This document shows positions 34,455-44,623 of a stretch of 64,000 bases of DNA, piece after piece (positions within the stretch are counted from its first letter, which is position 1; every line of letters starts with the position of its first letter). This DNA comes from Sthenelais limicola (Eukaryota > Annelida > Polychaeta > Phyllodocida > Sigalionidae). A program made the position numbers and the translations under genes. The notes beneath the pieces were generated by a model. It had not been told where the DNA came from and searched no databases. It was given only the letters and a program-made list of their open reading frames with translations. Location: positions 8,636,773 through 8,700,772 of the forward strand of contig OW804098.1 of NCBI GenBank assembly GCA_942159475.1, written 5' to 3'.

Positions 34455-37017
34455 CAAACGCCCATCATCATTAATATCTGCAATTATTGAACAAATCAGC
34501 ATATCATTTCCAATACTACAATTTACTTGAATGTATTAAGCATCTTTTTTGTGACCAAAATCAAAAAAAGATACAACTCTATTCCCATTTGTTAAGAAAT
34601 AACAATACATCCACAAAACCATCCTCAGTTTATACTAATTATGCTGATGGACGTTTGCTGGACTAACTATGACAAGAAATGTGTTATCCAGGCAACACAA
34701 ATGATTCAAACTCACTGTAAGGATGGTATTTCTAAATGATTTGCCAAAGTCAACATTGAAAAAACAAAATCTTCATTTCAAAGGGATTTTGGATGATTTT
34801 ATAGCAAGATTTTCAACAAGGCAAACGTCCATCATGAAAATAATGCCCATCATTGAAATTCTCTGCTGAGCTAGCTCTGCTCAGTATGTTTACCTGCCTA
34901 CAAGAGTCATCTTTAGTTGGAAGCATACAGTGGTAAGTACTAGAATTTTCTAGCATAAATCTTACTTGTTTTGTCAAAAAATAGCATGAAAACTGAAAAC
35001 TCCAATTTAACTGTATGAGGGATAATGATTAATGTACTGTAGTGTCAACTGAAATGGTCAGAAAGTTTCAAATCTTTGTATATGTGTGTCAATGGTCTGT
35101 AGAAATCAATGGTTAAAGAGTTTTAGGCAATGCACAGAGCCAAATTGCTTTATTCATCTGATCAGAAATGCACATGTTAGGTGTAAATCAGGCATAACGC
35201 CCATCATGGTAATGATTACAGTACAGATTTGTCTCTCAAGGTGCTAATAGTCAGTTTAAATATCATTTTGTTGTGTTTGTAATGTCATATGACTTGTATG
35301 GGTTTGCAAGAAATACTTTCTTGTGGTTGAGCAATGGCTGAATCTTAATCTAACTGATACACAATGAGGTTAATATTTGCTATGACAAACGCCCATCATC
35401 AAAATGAAAAATAACTGAGTAAATCTGGCATATTGTCTGTGTTAAGAACATGGAAACATGCCCCTGAATGTATGTCATTGCATCCAATCATTTAAACATG
35501 TTCTTTATATTCTACATGGTCATATTCAATGGCTTTTGTAATGTACAGTGTTTGCATTGTTTTTCATGATGGGCGTTTGTGAATATAGCAAATTATATAG
35601 AGTGGGTCTAGCTGCAGTCCTATTCATTTTTCAATGCCTTTCTTTCAATATTATCTTTTATAAACTAGTGTTTAATCATATATAAATGGTTAGGGATGGA
35701 ACTATTACTATACTTTAGTACAAGGGGCACCATTTCCATGATGGGCGTTTGCCATTGCAATCTTCACCCTAAAAAACTCATGAAGGGTTCTTTCAACAAA
35801 CACCAAATTTAAATGATAAATGCAGGAAATTATACTAGATAAGAAAATAGCATTAGAATTTTCACTTTAAAAATTATTTTTTTTCATATTCATAGGGCCT
35901 CAATATATAATATATTTTACTCTCATTTTCAGATCAACATGATTGGAAAATCACCACCAACAGAGAATAAAAGTGCAGCTGTGTCCCCCAGGGACTGCTG
36001 GAGAGGAAATGTAGCCACCTGCCAGTCTTGGAGGGCCCTCAACAATGAATGGAAGAGAAAAATGTTTAAAAAAATAGATTTAATTAATACAAAACTTATT
36101 TCACCTACAATATCCACAATACATGTATCAGTTGCTGATGAGTTATAAACATTTCAAGAGTGTAGGAGAACATGTTGGGCTTGTTTCCAAAAAGAATTGT
36201 CCATGTATGGCTATTATAATGGTCCTTTAGAGGATGTTTGATAACTCTCTACATGCACAAACGCCCATCATTGAAAACCTAACGCCCATCATAAGAAGTC
36301 TGTTATAAGGCCAGCTTGATGGTTATATGCTCTTTCTTTTATGATTTAAATATCCATTCTATTATGATAGGTGACACTACTTCTCTGTTGGAAATTTTGG
36401 AGAGGAAAATCTATATTTTGGCACCTTGAAGTCATGTGTACCAATTGTTGATACTCAATAAACCAAAGTATACTTTTTTGTATATCATTCAATTGAAATA
36501 CACTTGTCTGGTATCATTGTCAGTGGTTGATGCATATGCAGCAATATTGAACCATATCAGGTTCATTCATAACGATATAGAACTCATAATGGGCTTTTAC
36601 ATCATTATACATAATGGGCTATTGTGACAAACGCCCATCAGTGAAATACAGCATCTTTTGGATGGAGTAATTTTAATACAACTATGTTCAAGGTCTAATA
36701 ACTTTGGGAAGTATTAGATAACGTATTTGTTATTTCCAAGATGCATTATTAAGGTTCAAGCCCTTCCACTCTCTTTTTCACAAGTATTTGAAACCAAAGC
36801 ATGGGAAAAAATGAAAAAAATGGATTTTGAGGAAATGGGGCCTGTGCACTCAGCTCATTTTCATCATGAAATTATATATCTTTGTTATAAAAAATCTTTC
36901 CAGAGGGTTCATGGTCATGTTTGGTTTACTGCAATGTACTTTTAGACCTTATTTACAAATAGAATTAACAATAAGGTGTGCATTTGATCTTAAATGAGTT
37001 ATGATGATGGGCGTTTG
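34455..37017. repeat. Dispersed motif CAAACGCCCATCAT
   Basis: Plus orientation near 34455, 34822 (CGTCC variant), 34842, 35195, 35386, 36257, 36281, 36628; reverse near 34645 (one change), 35565, 35737, 36585 and 36610 (both degenerate), 37005. The best copies agree over 12-15 bases while the DNA between them differs. All lie inside the element at 34059. The core GGGCGTTTG resembles GGGCGTGTA in the right terminus. Confidence 0.85.
35939..36148 (+). CDS. Small ORF in the long element, uncertain
   Basis: 69 codons, rather basic (NEWKRKMFKKIDL), with CWRGN and CQSWRALN segments; no known domain recognised. The ATG lies 6 bases after a good acceptor (polypyrimidine then CATTTTCAG, AG at 35931-35932). 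A GTAAGT donor is at 34933, so a spliced transcript with an upstream exon is conceivable. An AATAAA-like signal occurs near 36457. It could be a captured gene piece, a short element protein or chance. Confidence 0.2.
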   Translation: MIGKSPPTENKSAAVSPRDCWRGNVATCQSWRALNNEWKRKMFKKIDLINTKLISPTISTIHVSVADEL

Positions 37018-37205
37018 CCAATTTCTGAAGACCAAATTTTGACTCATCATAAAAACTGAACCACTGGGAGGAAATGTGTATAATGGGTATTGACAGAAAG
37101 CTCTAAACCTGGACTAACGAGATATGTAGGTTTAAAAATGATATGGAGAACCTTTTGAAATTCCATACTTCTAGCTGAATTGTACACGCCCAGGAAAAAT
37201 GACCC

Positions 37206-37218
37206 ATAAACACCTCAC
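37206..37218 (+). mobile_element. GTGATG MITE copy 4, right end
   Basis: ATAAACACCTCAC completes the copy begun at 33663. Confidence 0.7.
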
Positions 37219-37683
37219 ATCTGTGCTGGTGAGGGGGAGTCAACATAAAGCCCTGTGTTGGGTCCCTGGTCCGTGTCAGAGACGCAGACATAGATTGGAG
37301 CGGTGAACTTACACGAGTCCGCCATCTCTCCCTAACCTAATATTAGTCCATGTCCAGCCACACTGATGTCCGATTGCAAGAAAGCGTCCCAGAAGACAAG
37401 TTCCTTTCACCCTCTCACTGCATGCGTGCCTTCTAGTCAGCAGTGCTGGTGTTATATAAAACAAGCTTTCCATGGACGAATTGGTCCTGGGAAAGACCTT
37501 TCTGTCTCTTTTTCTCTGTCTCTCTCTCCCTTCTTCTCTATCTCTATTTCTTGGGTATGGTCATAAACTGCCTCCCTCTCTCCCTTCTTGTCTATCTCTA
37601 TTTCCTCGGTATGATCATAAACTGCCTCCCTCTCAGCTCTCCCGCCCTTGATATAACCATTCTAAATGTGTTGATAAAGGCCT

Positions 37684-38013
37684 AATATAGTAAGAACAGC
37701 ATAGTATCGCGTATGAGGGGGGCTATATTCACCGAGTATGGCCGAAAACAACGAGGCCATAGGCCGAGTTGTTTTTCGGCCATATAAGGAGAATATAGGC
37801 CCCCAAAGACGCGATACTGTGCTGTTCTTGCTTTTATTCCATGATTCTTACATTATTACAACTTAATTTGCATTGATTTCATCAAACTGTGTTGTCCCCC
37901 AAGTCTCGAACGGTTGTGACGTCACTGTAAAATACAGCGAGTTTATATTGTACAGCTTGTGAGCGGCAAGTATATCAATTATATTGTACGCTCACGGCCA
38001 AATCATGGAATAA
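37684..38013 (+). mobile_element. Twin-hairpin element, copy 2
   Basis: Opposite orientation to copy 1. Hairpin one spans AAGAACAGCATAGTATCGCG to CGCGATACTGTGCTGTTCTT (37690-37833); unit two is bounded by TTTTATTCCATGATT and AATCATGGAATAAAG. Against intact retroposon units, TAA is present at both junctions (37683-37685, 38011-38013), so the target duplication is probably TAA or TA. Confidence 0.8.
37917..37924. promoter_or_regulatory. CRE-type palindrome in twin-hairpin copy 2
   Basis: TGACGTCA conserved with copy 1 (6022) although flanking bases differ. Confidence 0.3.
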
Positions 38014-38049
38014 AGCAACCAATCTCACTCATTCAACATGGAAGAATGA

Positions 38050-38583
38050 TATTTTATGACATTACATAACATCGTTGCTTTAAAGGGACGGAGGAAATAA
38101 TTTGAGTGTTGGAGTTGTTGAAGTAAATATAGAGTTTGTGTCTAGTTAAATGAATCGTGAATGTTGAGTGGGTAAGAAGGTAAATACACCAAAGGCTGTA
38201 TATCATAGAATGTTGAGTTGGTAAGATGAAACGGTATCAATGAAAATACATCAAAGGCCGTATATGATATGGATTATTATCGATTTATTAACCACAAAAG
38301 AAAGAAAGACATGTTTTAGTAAATGATAAAAAATACCACATTTTTTCTTTGCCTTTGACAGAGTAGAAGAGTAGATGAAGCTTTGGGTTTTAGTGTCGTC
38401 CACCCCTACAGGGGCACAGGAGCGCGAATGATGGATGTGACAAGGAATGCCAACTTTGGTTCCCGACATAAACCAAATCCTCCCCAAGGTCACTGAGCTT
38501 CCGGTGAAGCAGGGAGGCACGGGGGGGGGGGGGAGGGGGTAGCATTAAATTAAACCATAGCTCCCTCATTAAACTCTATCTAA
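38050..38583. other. Intergenic with poly(G) run
   Basis: Local repeat: GAATGTTGAG...GGTAAGA and ACA(T/C)CAAAGG(C/T)(T/C)GTATAT recur at 38155-38205 and 38210-38270. A G-run interrupted once spans 38521-38539. No supported gene. Confidence 0.45.
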
Positions 38584-38819
38584 GGGTCAGATTTTCAGAA
38601 AAGGTACAATTCACCTTCACCAATCTTCTCAAATAACACCAAATTTCAGACGAAAATAAAGTTCAAAATACAGTTCAACCTAACCAGACAGATTGCTAGA
38701 ATCAATGCAGTGCCGAATATACTCGAATTTACCTAGAATTGGCCAAATTGCAGCCTAATTTAGCAGAATTTACTAAATGTGTACAGCTGCCAATTGTACA
38801 TTTTCTGAAAATCTGATCC
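38584..38819 (+). mobile_element. GTCA MITE copy 27
   Basis: S2; right end mutated to CTGATCC. Confidence 0.9.
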
Positions 38820-38869
38820 ATATAAGGGAATGCTCAGACGTGGGGGAGAATCCAATATTACACACTTGG

Positions 38870-39372
38870 TGTGAAAAAAAAAATTAAAATAAGTTTAAAA
38901 AAAATATTTTTTAACATTTTTATTAGGAAGATTTCCACAATGTGGTAGGTCTCATCTCCTACAAAGGTATGTACAATTTAAAGTTAACGACAAATGACAA
39001 CAATTTTATAGAAACTTTCTCGTCATTACATAAGGAAAAATCAAATTACATAGTTACTAAGTACAACATTTTTTTTGCGATTAGGTCATTTAAAGTTTTT
39101 AAATGGGCTAGAAGGCCCTACCACTGGCCGGGTTTGGTTGGAATAAAGTTTTCCTTAATCATTAGCACCAATGTGTCACGATCTGACTCAGAAAAGTTAA
39201 CTTATATTCAATTTCATTTTGACCATTATCAAAGCTGAATAATAAATAAGCTGACTGAATAACAAGAACTATATATGTAAACGGATATTTTGAAAGGCTT
39301 GGCCCGGCAGAACCAACCCCGAAAAGGGGAGTCGGTTACCAAGTTGAAATAAAATCTTTAAAAAAAAAAAAG
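38870..39372 (+). mobile_element. Poly(A) retroposon 3' end
   Basis: The 3' portion has an ACCCCGAAAAGGGGAGT stem-loop (39316-39332), AATAAA at 39348 and an A-run (39360-39371). The frame at 38942-39238 (98 codons) shows no recognisable domain. A terminal stem-loop followed by poly(A) fits an L1-like or SINE 3' end; the 5' limit is uncertain. Confidence 0.5.
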
Positions 39373-39415
39373 CTTCAAGAATTTGAAAACAGCCCACTTG
39401 AAACAACTGACCCTA

Positions 39416-39620
39416 CTGTAAACTGTATTTATTTTCGCGCAGATATATTTTCGCGCACTGAGCACTTTGCCACCTTTTCGCGCGGATTTATATTCGCCTT
39501 GATCTTGTTTATGTAAAAATTGTACCTTTCTCGCAGGATTTATTTTCACGCACAAAGATGGGCGCGCGAAAATAGCGAAAATAAATACTGTGCCAATATT
39601 AATACGTTTACAGTTTACAG
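39416..39620. mobile_element. CTGTAAAC MITE copy 2
   Basis: Ends CTGTAAACTGTATTTATTTTC and GTTTACAGTTTACAG with TA outside both (39414-39415, 39621-39622). Contains TTTTCGCGC and GCGCGAAAAT pairs. Fits a Tc1/mariner-type MITE; the right end has a small internal duplication of GTTTACA. Confidence 0.8.
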
Positions 39621-39781
39621 TATAGGTTGGATACAATAGAACGCCAAGCACTCTAGTGTGCAAATGGACCGGTAGGCGGAGACAAAACGAAAGTTAAGTG
39701 AGTCTGACGGATCTGGGGTAAAACTAGCGGCACGGGAGCACAGTCTGAGAGTAGATTGGATCTTGGCAAAGTTCTATATAT

Positions 39782-40016
39782 GGGTCAGATTTTCAGAAAA
39801 TGTACAATTCCCCTTCACCAATCCTCTCAAATAATCCACATTTAAGACAGAAATAAGCTTCAAAATGCAGTTTAACATAACATAACTGATACTTTAAATC
39901 AATGCGATACCAAATATACTCAGATATACCCAGTATTCATCATTTTTCAGTCTAATTTAACAGAATTTCCTAAATGTGTAGAGCTGCCAATTGTACATTT
40001 TCTGATAATCTGACCC
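39782..40016 (+). mobile_element. GTCA MITE copy 28, 16-bp flanking repeat
   Basis: S1. TAGATTGGATCTTGGC is immediately to the right (40017-40032) and also at 39752-39767, separated from the left end by a 14-base filler (AAAGTTCTATATAT). Confidence 0.9.
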
Positions 40017-40248
40017 TAGATTGGATCTTGGCTGCTGACCCAAGCGGGGGACGCCGGCCAGTGTTTCCCCAGCAGTGGATGGTCAGTTGGTCGATATGGC
40101 ATTGGCTGGTCAAGTCCACGCTGAAGCCATGGCAACAGGGCTCTGCTGCAAAGGTCCGGTAACGAGCTGACCACTACTGACCACGTCCACTCCGGTTAAA
40201 ACGAGATGGGTTCAGCTCCCCTAGCGGCCGGGAGGAGTGTCTATATTT

Positions 40249-40483
40249 GGGTGAGGTTTTCAGAATATGTACAATTGGCAGCTATACACATTTAGTAAAT
40301 TCTCCTAAATAAGGCTGCAATTTGGTCAATACTAGGTAAATTCGAGTATATTCGGCATTGCATTGATTCTAGGAATCGGTTTAGTTAGGTTGAACTGTAT
40401 TTTGAACTTTATTTTTGTCTGAAATGTGGGTTATGTGAGAGGATTGGTGAAGGTGAATTGTACATTTTCTGAAAGACTGACCC
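40249..40483 (-). mobile_element. GTCA MITE copy 29, 28-bp flanking repeat
   Basis: S2. 40221-40248 and 40484-40511 (core GGCCGGGAGGA...TGTCTATATTT) match at 25 of 28 and touch both ends. Confidence 0.92.
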
Positions 40484-40576
40484 CGAGTGGCCGGGAGGAC
40501 TGTCTATATTTGAGGTTGTCTGTCAAAGCAAATCTGCCCGGATTGACCGCGGGCTTAGTGTGGCTGGAGGGTTTTA

Positions 40577-40828
40577 TTGGGTTTGGGCTTACTTTATAGC
40601 CGCGTGTATAAAGGTATATCTAGGAGGCCGGGCAGTATTGAAGGCGTTTTAAAGAGAGGTCAATCTCCAGTTTATACCACACGGACCTTATGGGCGTCTC
40701 TTTGCTCCTGGGCTGATAGGAAAATGGGTTTTGGTTCTGGTGTTTCCTTGGGAACATCAAGAAGGAGAAAATCTAAAGAAAAACGTTCAACTTTGAGTAA
40801 TTTCCATTCGGTTTCTGACTTAAAATGA
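40577..40828 (+). CDS. Uncertain 83-codon ORF
   Basis: The frame has a basic stretch SRRRKSKEKRSTLSNFHSVSDLK and ends at the edge of a GTCA MITE. It is GC-richer than the surroundings and not repeat-derived, but I recognise no family and see no clear splice sites. It may be a chance frame or an exon remnant. Confidence 0.15.
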   Translation: MGLGLLYSRVYKGISRRPGSIEGVLKRGQSPVYTTRTLWASLCSWADRKMGFGSGVSLGTSRRRKSKEKRSTLSNFHSVSDLK

Positions 40829-41058
40829 AGTCGCCAGAAAATGTACAATTCATCTTCGCCAATTTTCTCAAATAACCCACATTTCACACCAAAAATAATG
40901 TTTAAAGTACAGTTCAACCTAAACCAAACAGATTGCTAGAATCAATGCAATGCTGAATATACTCGAATTTACCTAGTATTGACTAAATTGCATCTAATTT
41001 AGCCGAATTTACTAAATGTATACACCTGCCAATTGTACATTTTCTGAAAATCTGCCCC
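40825..41058 (+). mobile_element. GTCA MITE copy 30, variant terminus
   Basis: S2 body. The left end keeps TGAAGTCGCCAGAAAATG and has lost the leading GGG; right end TCTGCCCC. Confidence 0.85.
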
Positions 41059-41593
41059 ACATATTCGAATTGGAGATTTACGGAAATTATGGATCGCCTC
41101 AAAGATGGTTGGGGCCAAGCAATTTTAAACGTATCGTCATCGCTGTAACATTACACAGTTCTTATCAATAATGTGTAAAATACCCAACGTCGAAATTACT
41201 TTATTCGCCTATACAGACTAAACTCTGATCATATATATATATGTTTGCTGGCTCTAGAACTAATAACGCATCTAGGATTTATTGACACCGCGGGAGTTGA
41301 AGCTATGATATTTGCTCTTGCCAAATAAAGCTTGTGGGTCTGCTGTTATATAATTCATGTATGTTTATTTATATACACGTGTGGGTGGTTTATTCCTTCC
41401 TGAGGGGGTATGTATTATATATAATATGCAGACATTATAGCATGGCTACACAAAGAGGCCTGTCTGACGTTACCCCGCAGCAAGCATCAACAGTGGCCAC
41501 GGAGTCTCCTCTATGGATCTGACCATGTGCGCTTTAAAGCCATCAAAGTTATTCCAATCCTGAAATTGCAAGTTAATTCTTCTTCTAGCCTTG
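41059..41593. other. Intergenic, no feature recognised
   Basis: AT-rich with a (TA)n run near 41230. No ORF of note. Confidence 0.4.
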
Positions 41594-42016
41594 AGGTGCG
41601 ATTCCACTGGATCGCTTGTATATGTGCTCATGGCTTGCTCTTGCTGCGCTTGTTTATAGCGTGCTTGTCATTCGCTCTTCATCCGCTCTTCATCTGCTAA
41701 TATTTTTAGCGCAATACAAGCGCAGAGTGATTCTACTGGTGTGCTTGTTTCCTATATGAACTCAATAGCAAATGCGTTTGTGCGCTCTCACTGCACTCTT
41801 GGTCTGCTTCTAAAAGACGTGGAATGTATGGGCCATCATTGCCCTCATATCAAACACATCAAATATTAGCAGTTTTTAAGAGCGTATAGAAAGCGCAGTA
41901 ACCGATTCTATTGGACCGCTCTGGCTGCGTTCTATCTGTGCTTGTTAGGCGCTCATGGAAATAAAAAGAGCAGGCCATGAGTGGATGAAAAGTGCAAGCC
42001 AGTGGAATCGCAGCCT
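41594..42016 (+). mobile_element. Self-complementary element F, copy 1
   Basis: Ends AGGTGCGATTCCACTGG and CCAGTGGAATCGCAGCCT are inverted repeats. The interior is packed with GCGCTTG / CGCTCTT / AAGAGCG words, so most of it can pair with itself. First of three abutting copies; opposite orientation to the other two (ATCCGCTC...CTAATATTTTTAG reads forward here). Confidence 0.85.
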
Positions 42017-42018
42017 TA

Positions 42019-42466
42019 AGGTGTGATTCCACTGGATCACTCTTTTGGCCCGCTCTTCATCCGCTCTTTCATTTTCCCAGAGTGCCTAACAAGCAAAGTC
42101 AGTGCAAAACCAAAGCGGTCTAATAGATTTGGTAACTACGCTCTCTATACACTCTTAAAAACTGCTATGTGCACTTTTTTGGGAATGCACAGGACGTTGC
42201 GCTCATATCTGTTGTGTTTGATATGAGCGCAAAGTACACAATGCTCTTTCTACCTGTTAAACTAGCAGACCAAGAGCGCAGTGAGAGCGCACCAACGCAT
42301 TTGCTATTGATTTCATATAGGAAACAAGCGCACCAGTAGAATCGCTCTGCGCTTGTATTGCACTAAAAATATTAGCGGATGAAGAGCGAATGACAAGCGC
42401 ACCATAAACAAGCGCAGCAAGAGCGAGCCATGAGCGCATATAAAGCGATCCAGTGGAAACGCACCT
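42019..42466 (-). mobile_element. Self-complementary element F, copy 2
   Basis: Starts AGGTGTGATTCCACTGG, ends CCAGTGGAAACGCACCT. Only TA separates it from copy 1 and TT from copy 3. It shares with copy 1, in inverse, CTATTGATTTCATATAGG and GCACCAGTAGAATCGCTC. Confidence 0.85.
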
Positions 42467-42468
42467 TT

Positions 42469-42811
42469 AGGCTGAGATTCCACTGGCTCGCTCTTTAGGT
42501 CCGCTCATGGCCCGCTCTTTTTATTTCTCTGAGCATTTAACAAGCGAAGTTAGAGCAAAACCAGAGCAGTCTAATAGCTATTATCTGATCCAAGAGTGCA
42601 GTGAGAGCGCACAAACGCATTTGCTATTGATTTCATATAGTAAACAAGCGCACCAGTAGAATCACTCTGCGCTTGTATTGCACTAAAAGTATTGTGCTAA
42701 AAATATTAGCGGATGAAGAGCGGATGAAGAGCGAATGACAAGCGCCCTATAAACAAGTGCAGCAAGAGCGAGCCATGAGCGCAGATAAAGCGATCCAGTG
42801 GAATTGCACCT
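42469..42811 (-). mobile_element. Self-complementary element F, copy 3
   Basis: Starts AGGCTGAGATTCCACTGG, ends CCAGTGGAATTGCACCT. About 100 bp shorter than copy 2 through a deletion in the left half; contains a duplicated GCACTAAAAGTATT/GTGCTAAAAATATT. TTA is present at both junctions. Confidence 0.85.
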
Positions 42812-43407
42812 TTAGGATTCCTTCAAATATTGCTTTCGCATTCTATATCCACGTCCATGTCTTAAATAATGTCCATTACGAATATCTACCAATAATCCTT
42901 ATTAACCTTTAGAATGATCACTGGTACACCTTTATTTTTTACGTAAGGACCATATTAATATACAGCATGTTTTGGGGGATTTTACATGTAAAAAGATAAG
43001 AACATGTAGAAAACGAATGTCTGGTAGTACTTATATACTGTTTTTCATAAGCAACTACATGTAATTATATGAAGTTAAAGATCATGCCATCATAACTTTG
43101 GTACGTTTTCTCATTGAAGTCCGAGGCGAGCCCTGTTAATAGCCCCCAGGGAGTAGGAGTCACGCTAATGTAATTCGGTGATATGCCGGGCCCCGCTCTT
43201 GAAATGCCATCGGAGCTGCATGCATTCAATAATCCCTCGTCTCCTCGCCAGGGCGGCGTGATATATGACACGATATGTGCATACAGTACGCATGCCCGTG
43301 AATATTTCAACTTCATAAACCTAGGGACTCCCCTTCCTCTTCTCATTTTTTTGGGTAGCGAGGGTGTCCATAACGTGTGCAATAAATTTGATTCCGCAAC
43401 CACTTTT
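42812..43407. other. Intergenic, no feature recognised
   Basis: Overlapping ORFs on both strands at 43065-43479 extend into a MITE and show no family features. Confidence 0.4.
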
Positions 43408-43644
43408 GTGTCATATTTTCAGAAAATGTACAATAATCACCTTCGCCAATCCTCTCAAATAAGCAAAATTTCAGAGTAAAATAAAGTTCAAAATACAGTT
43501 CAACCTAACCAAACAGATTGCTAGAATCAATGCAATGCCGAATATACTCGAATTAATCTAGTATTGACCAAATTGCCGCCTAATTTAGCAGAATTTACTA
43601 AATGTGTACAGCTGCGAATTGTACATTTTCTGAAAATCCGACCC
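43408..43644 (+). mobile_element. GTCA MITE copy 31
   Basis: S2; left end GTGTCATATTTTCAG. TTTT on both sides within CTTTTG on each flank. Confidence 0.9.
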
Positions 43645-43691
43645 TTTTGTTTCCCATTACCAACTGGTCGTCCTCCCTCTGGTGTCCATAT

Positions 43692-43918
43692 GGGTCAGAT
43701 TTTTTAGAAAATGCACAATTGGCAGTTTTACACATCTCTCAAATTCGGCTCAATTAGATGGAAAATTGATAAATGCTGAGTATTATATCTGAGTGTATTC
43801 ATTCAATAAATCTGTCTGGTTACGTTGGACTGTATTTTGAACCTTATTTTTGTCTTAAATGTGGGTTATTTGAGAGGATTGCTGAAGGTGAATTGTACAT
43901 TTTTAGGAGATCTGACCC
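43692..43918 (-). mobile_element. GTCA MITE copy 32
   Basis: S3. Flanks ATAT / ATAC. Confidence 0.9.
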
Positions 43919-44112
43919 ATACACACGATTTTGATATTTGCTCATCTGCAAATCCAGGTCCACAAGATTACTCTACGTTCACTTGTGCAGCGATTTGTTA
44001 ATTAAATTATGTGAAATCGTGTAAGATTACGTAACTGTAATCGGCCCAGAATGTAAGAATTATGTCGCTATGTAGCTTGGCCACCATTCCTGCCCCTGGC
44101 AGAGCAACATTT

Positions 44113-44347
44113 GGGTCAGATTTTCAGAAAATGTACAATTCACCTTCACCAATCCTCTCAAATAATCCACATTTAAGACAAAAATGAGCTTCAAAATGCA
44201 GTTTAACATAACAGAACTGATACTTTAAATCAATGCGATACCAAATATACTCAGATATACCAAAAATTTATCATTTTTTAGCAGGAACTAGCAGAAATTA
44301 CTAAATATGTAGAGCTGCCAATTGTACATTTTCTGAAAATCTCACCC
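44113..44347 (+). mobile_element. GTCA MITE copy 33
   Basis: S1. Exact duplication ATTT (44109-44112, 44348-44351). Confidence 0.9.
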
Positions 44348-44623
44348 ATTTCCTCATAATAATATCCACATGTGCTCGATCATTTTTGTAGTGTCTATCC
44401 TGGCAGGGATTTCTGCACCCAGACAGATATATAGATATTCTCTAATGTAAGCCTCCCTACAACCAATTATGATTCACTAGCGCAAATATTTTGCCAAAGC
44501 CTGCTGTAACCTATCTTATTCAGGAGATCATAACTTAAATTGTGACTAAATGTCCCATTCCCTATGTCTGCATACACAGTAAAGCTAGCCAATGTTGTAA
44601 CCACAAGGGTAGAACATATATAT

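Larger units (their letters stand above)
34059..37205 (-). mobile_element. Long GTCA-related DNA transposon with internal motif array
   Basis: 3147 bp. Left end GGGTCATTTTTTCTGAGCG + TGTACAATTGGCA; the right end on the other strand reads GGGTCATTTTTCCTGGGCG + TGTACAATTC. The 28-bp left TIR matches the GTCA MITE TIR at 22 of 28 positions without gaps, and the inner asymmetry (TTGGCA at one end, TTC at the other) is also the same. It interrupts a GTGATG MITE. Flanks TGAA / ATAA are not an exact duplication. Interior: about 14 motif copies, a possible small gene, and no visible transposase. It may be a long deleted relative of the family's autonomous parent. Confidence 0.85.
37484..38036 (+). 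mobile_element. CACT-tailed retroposon carrying the twin-hairpin element
   Basis: 5' body from GTCCTGGG (a partly repeated CTCTCTCCCTTCTTCTC tract), one 3' unit cut at GATAAAGGCCTAA, then the twin-hairpin element, then AAAGCAACCAATCTCACTC. Flanks CATGGACGAATTG (37471) and CATGGAAGAATG (38037) form an imperfect duplication of about 12 bp. Confidence 0.8.

Noticed and set aside
34059..37205. The 3.1-kb element as an LTR retrotransposon or virus-derived sequence
   Set aside because: Ends are inverted, not direct, repeats, and no gag, pol or capsid-like frame is visible.
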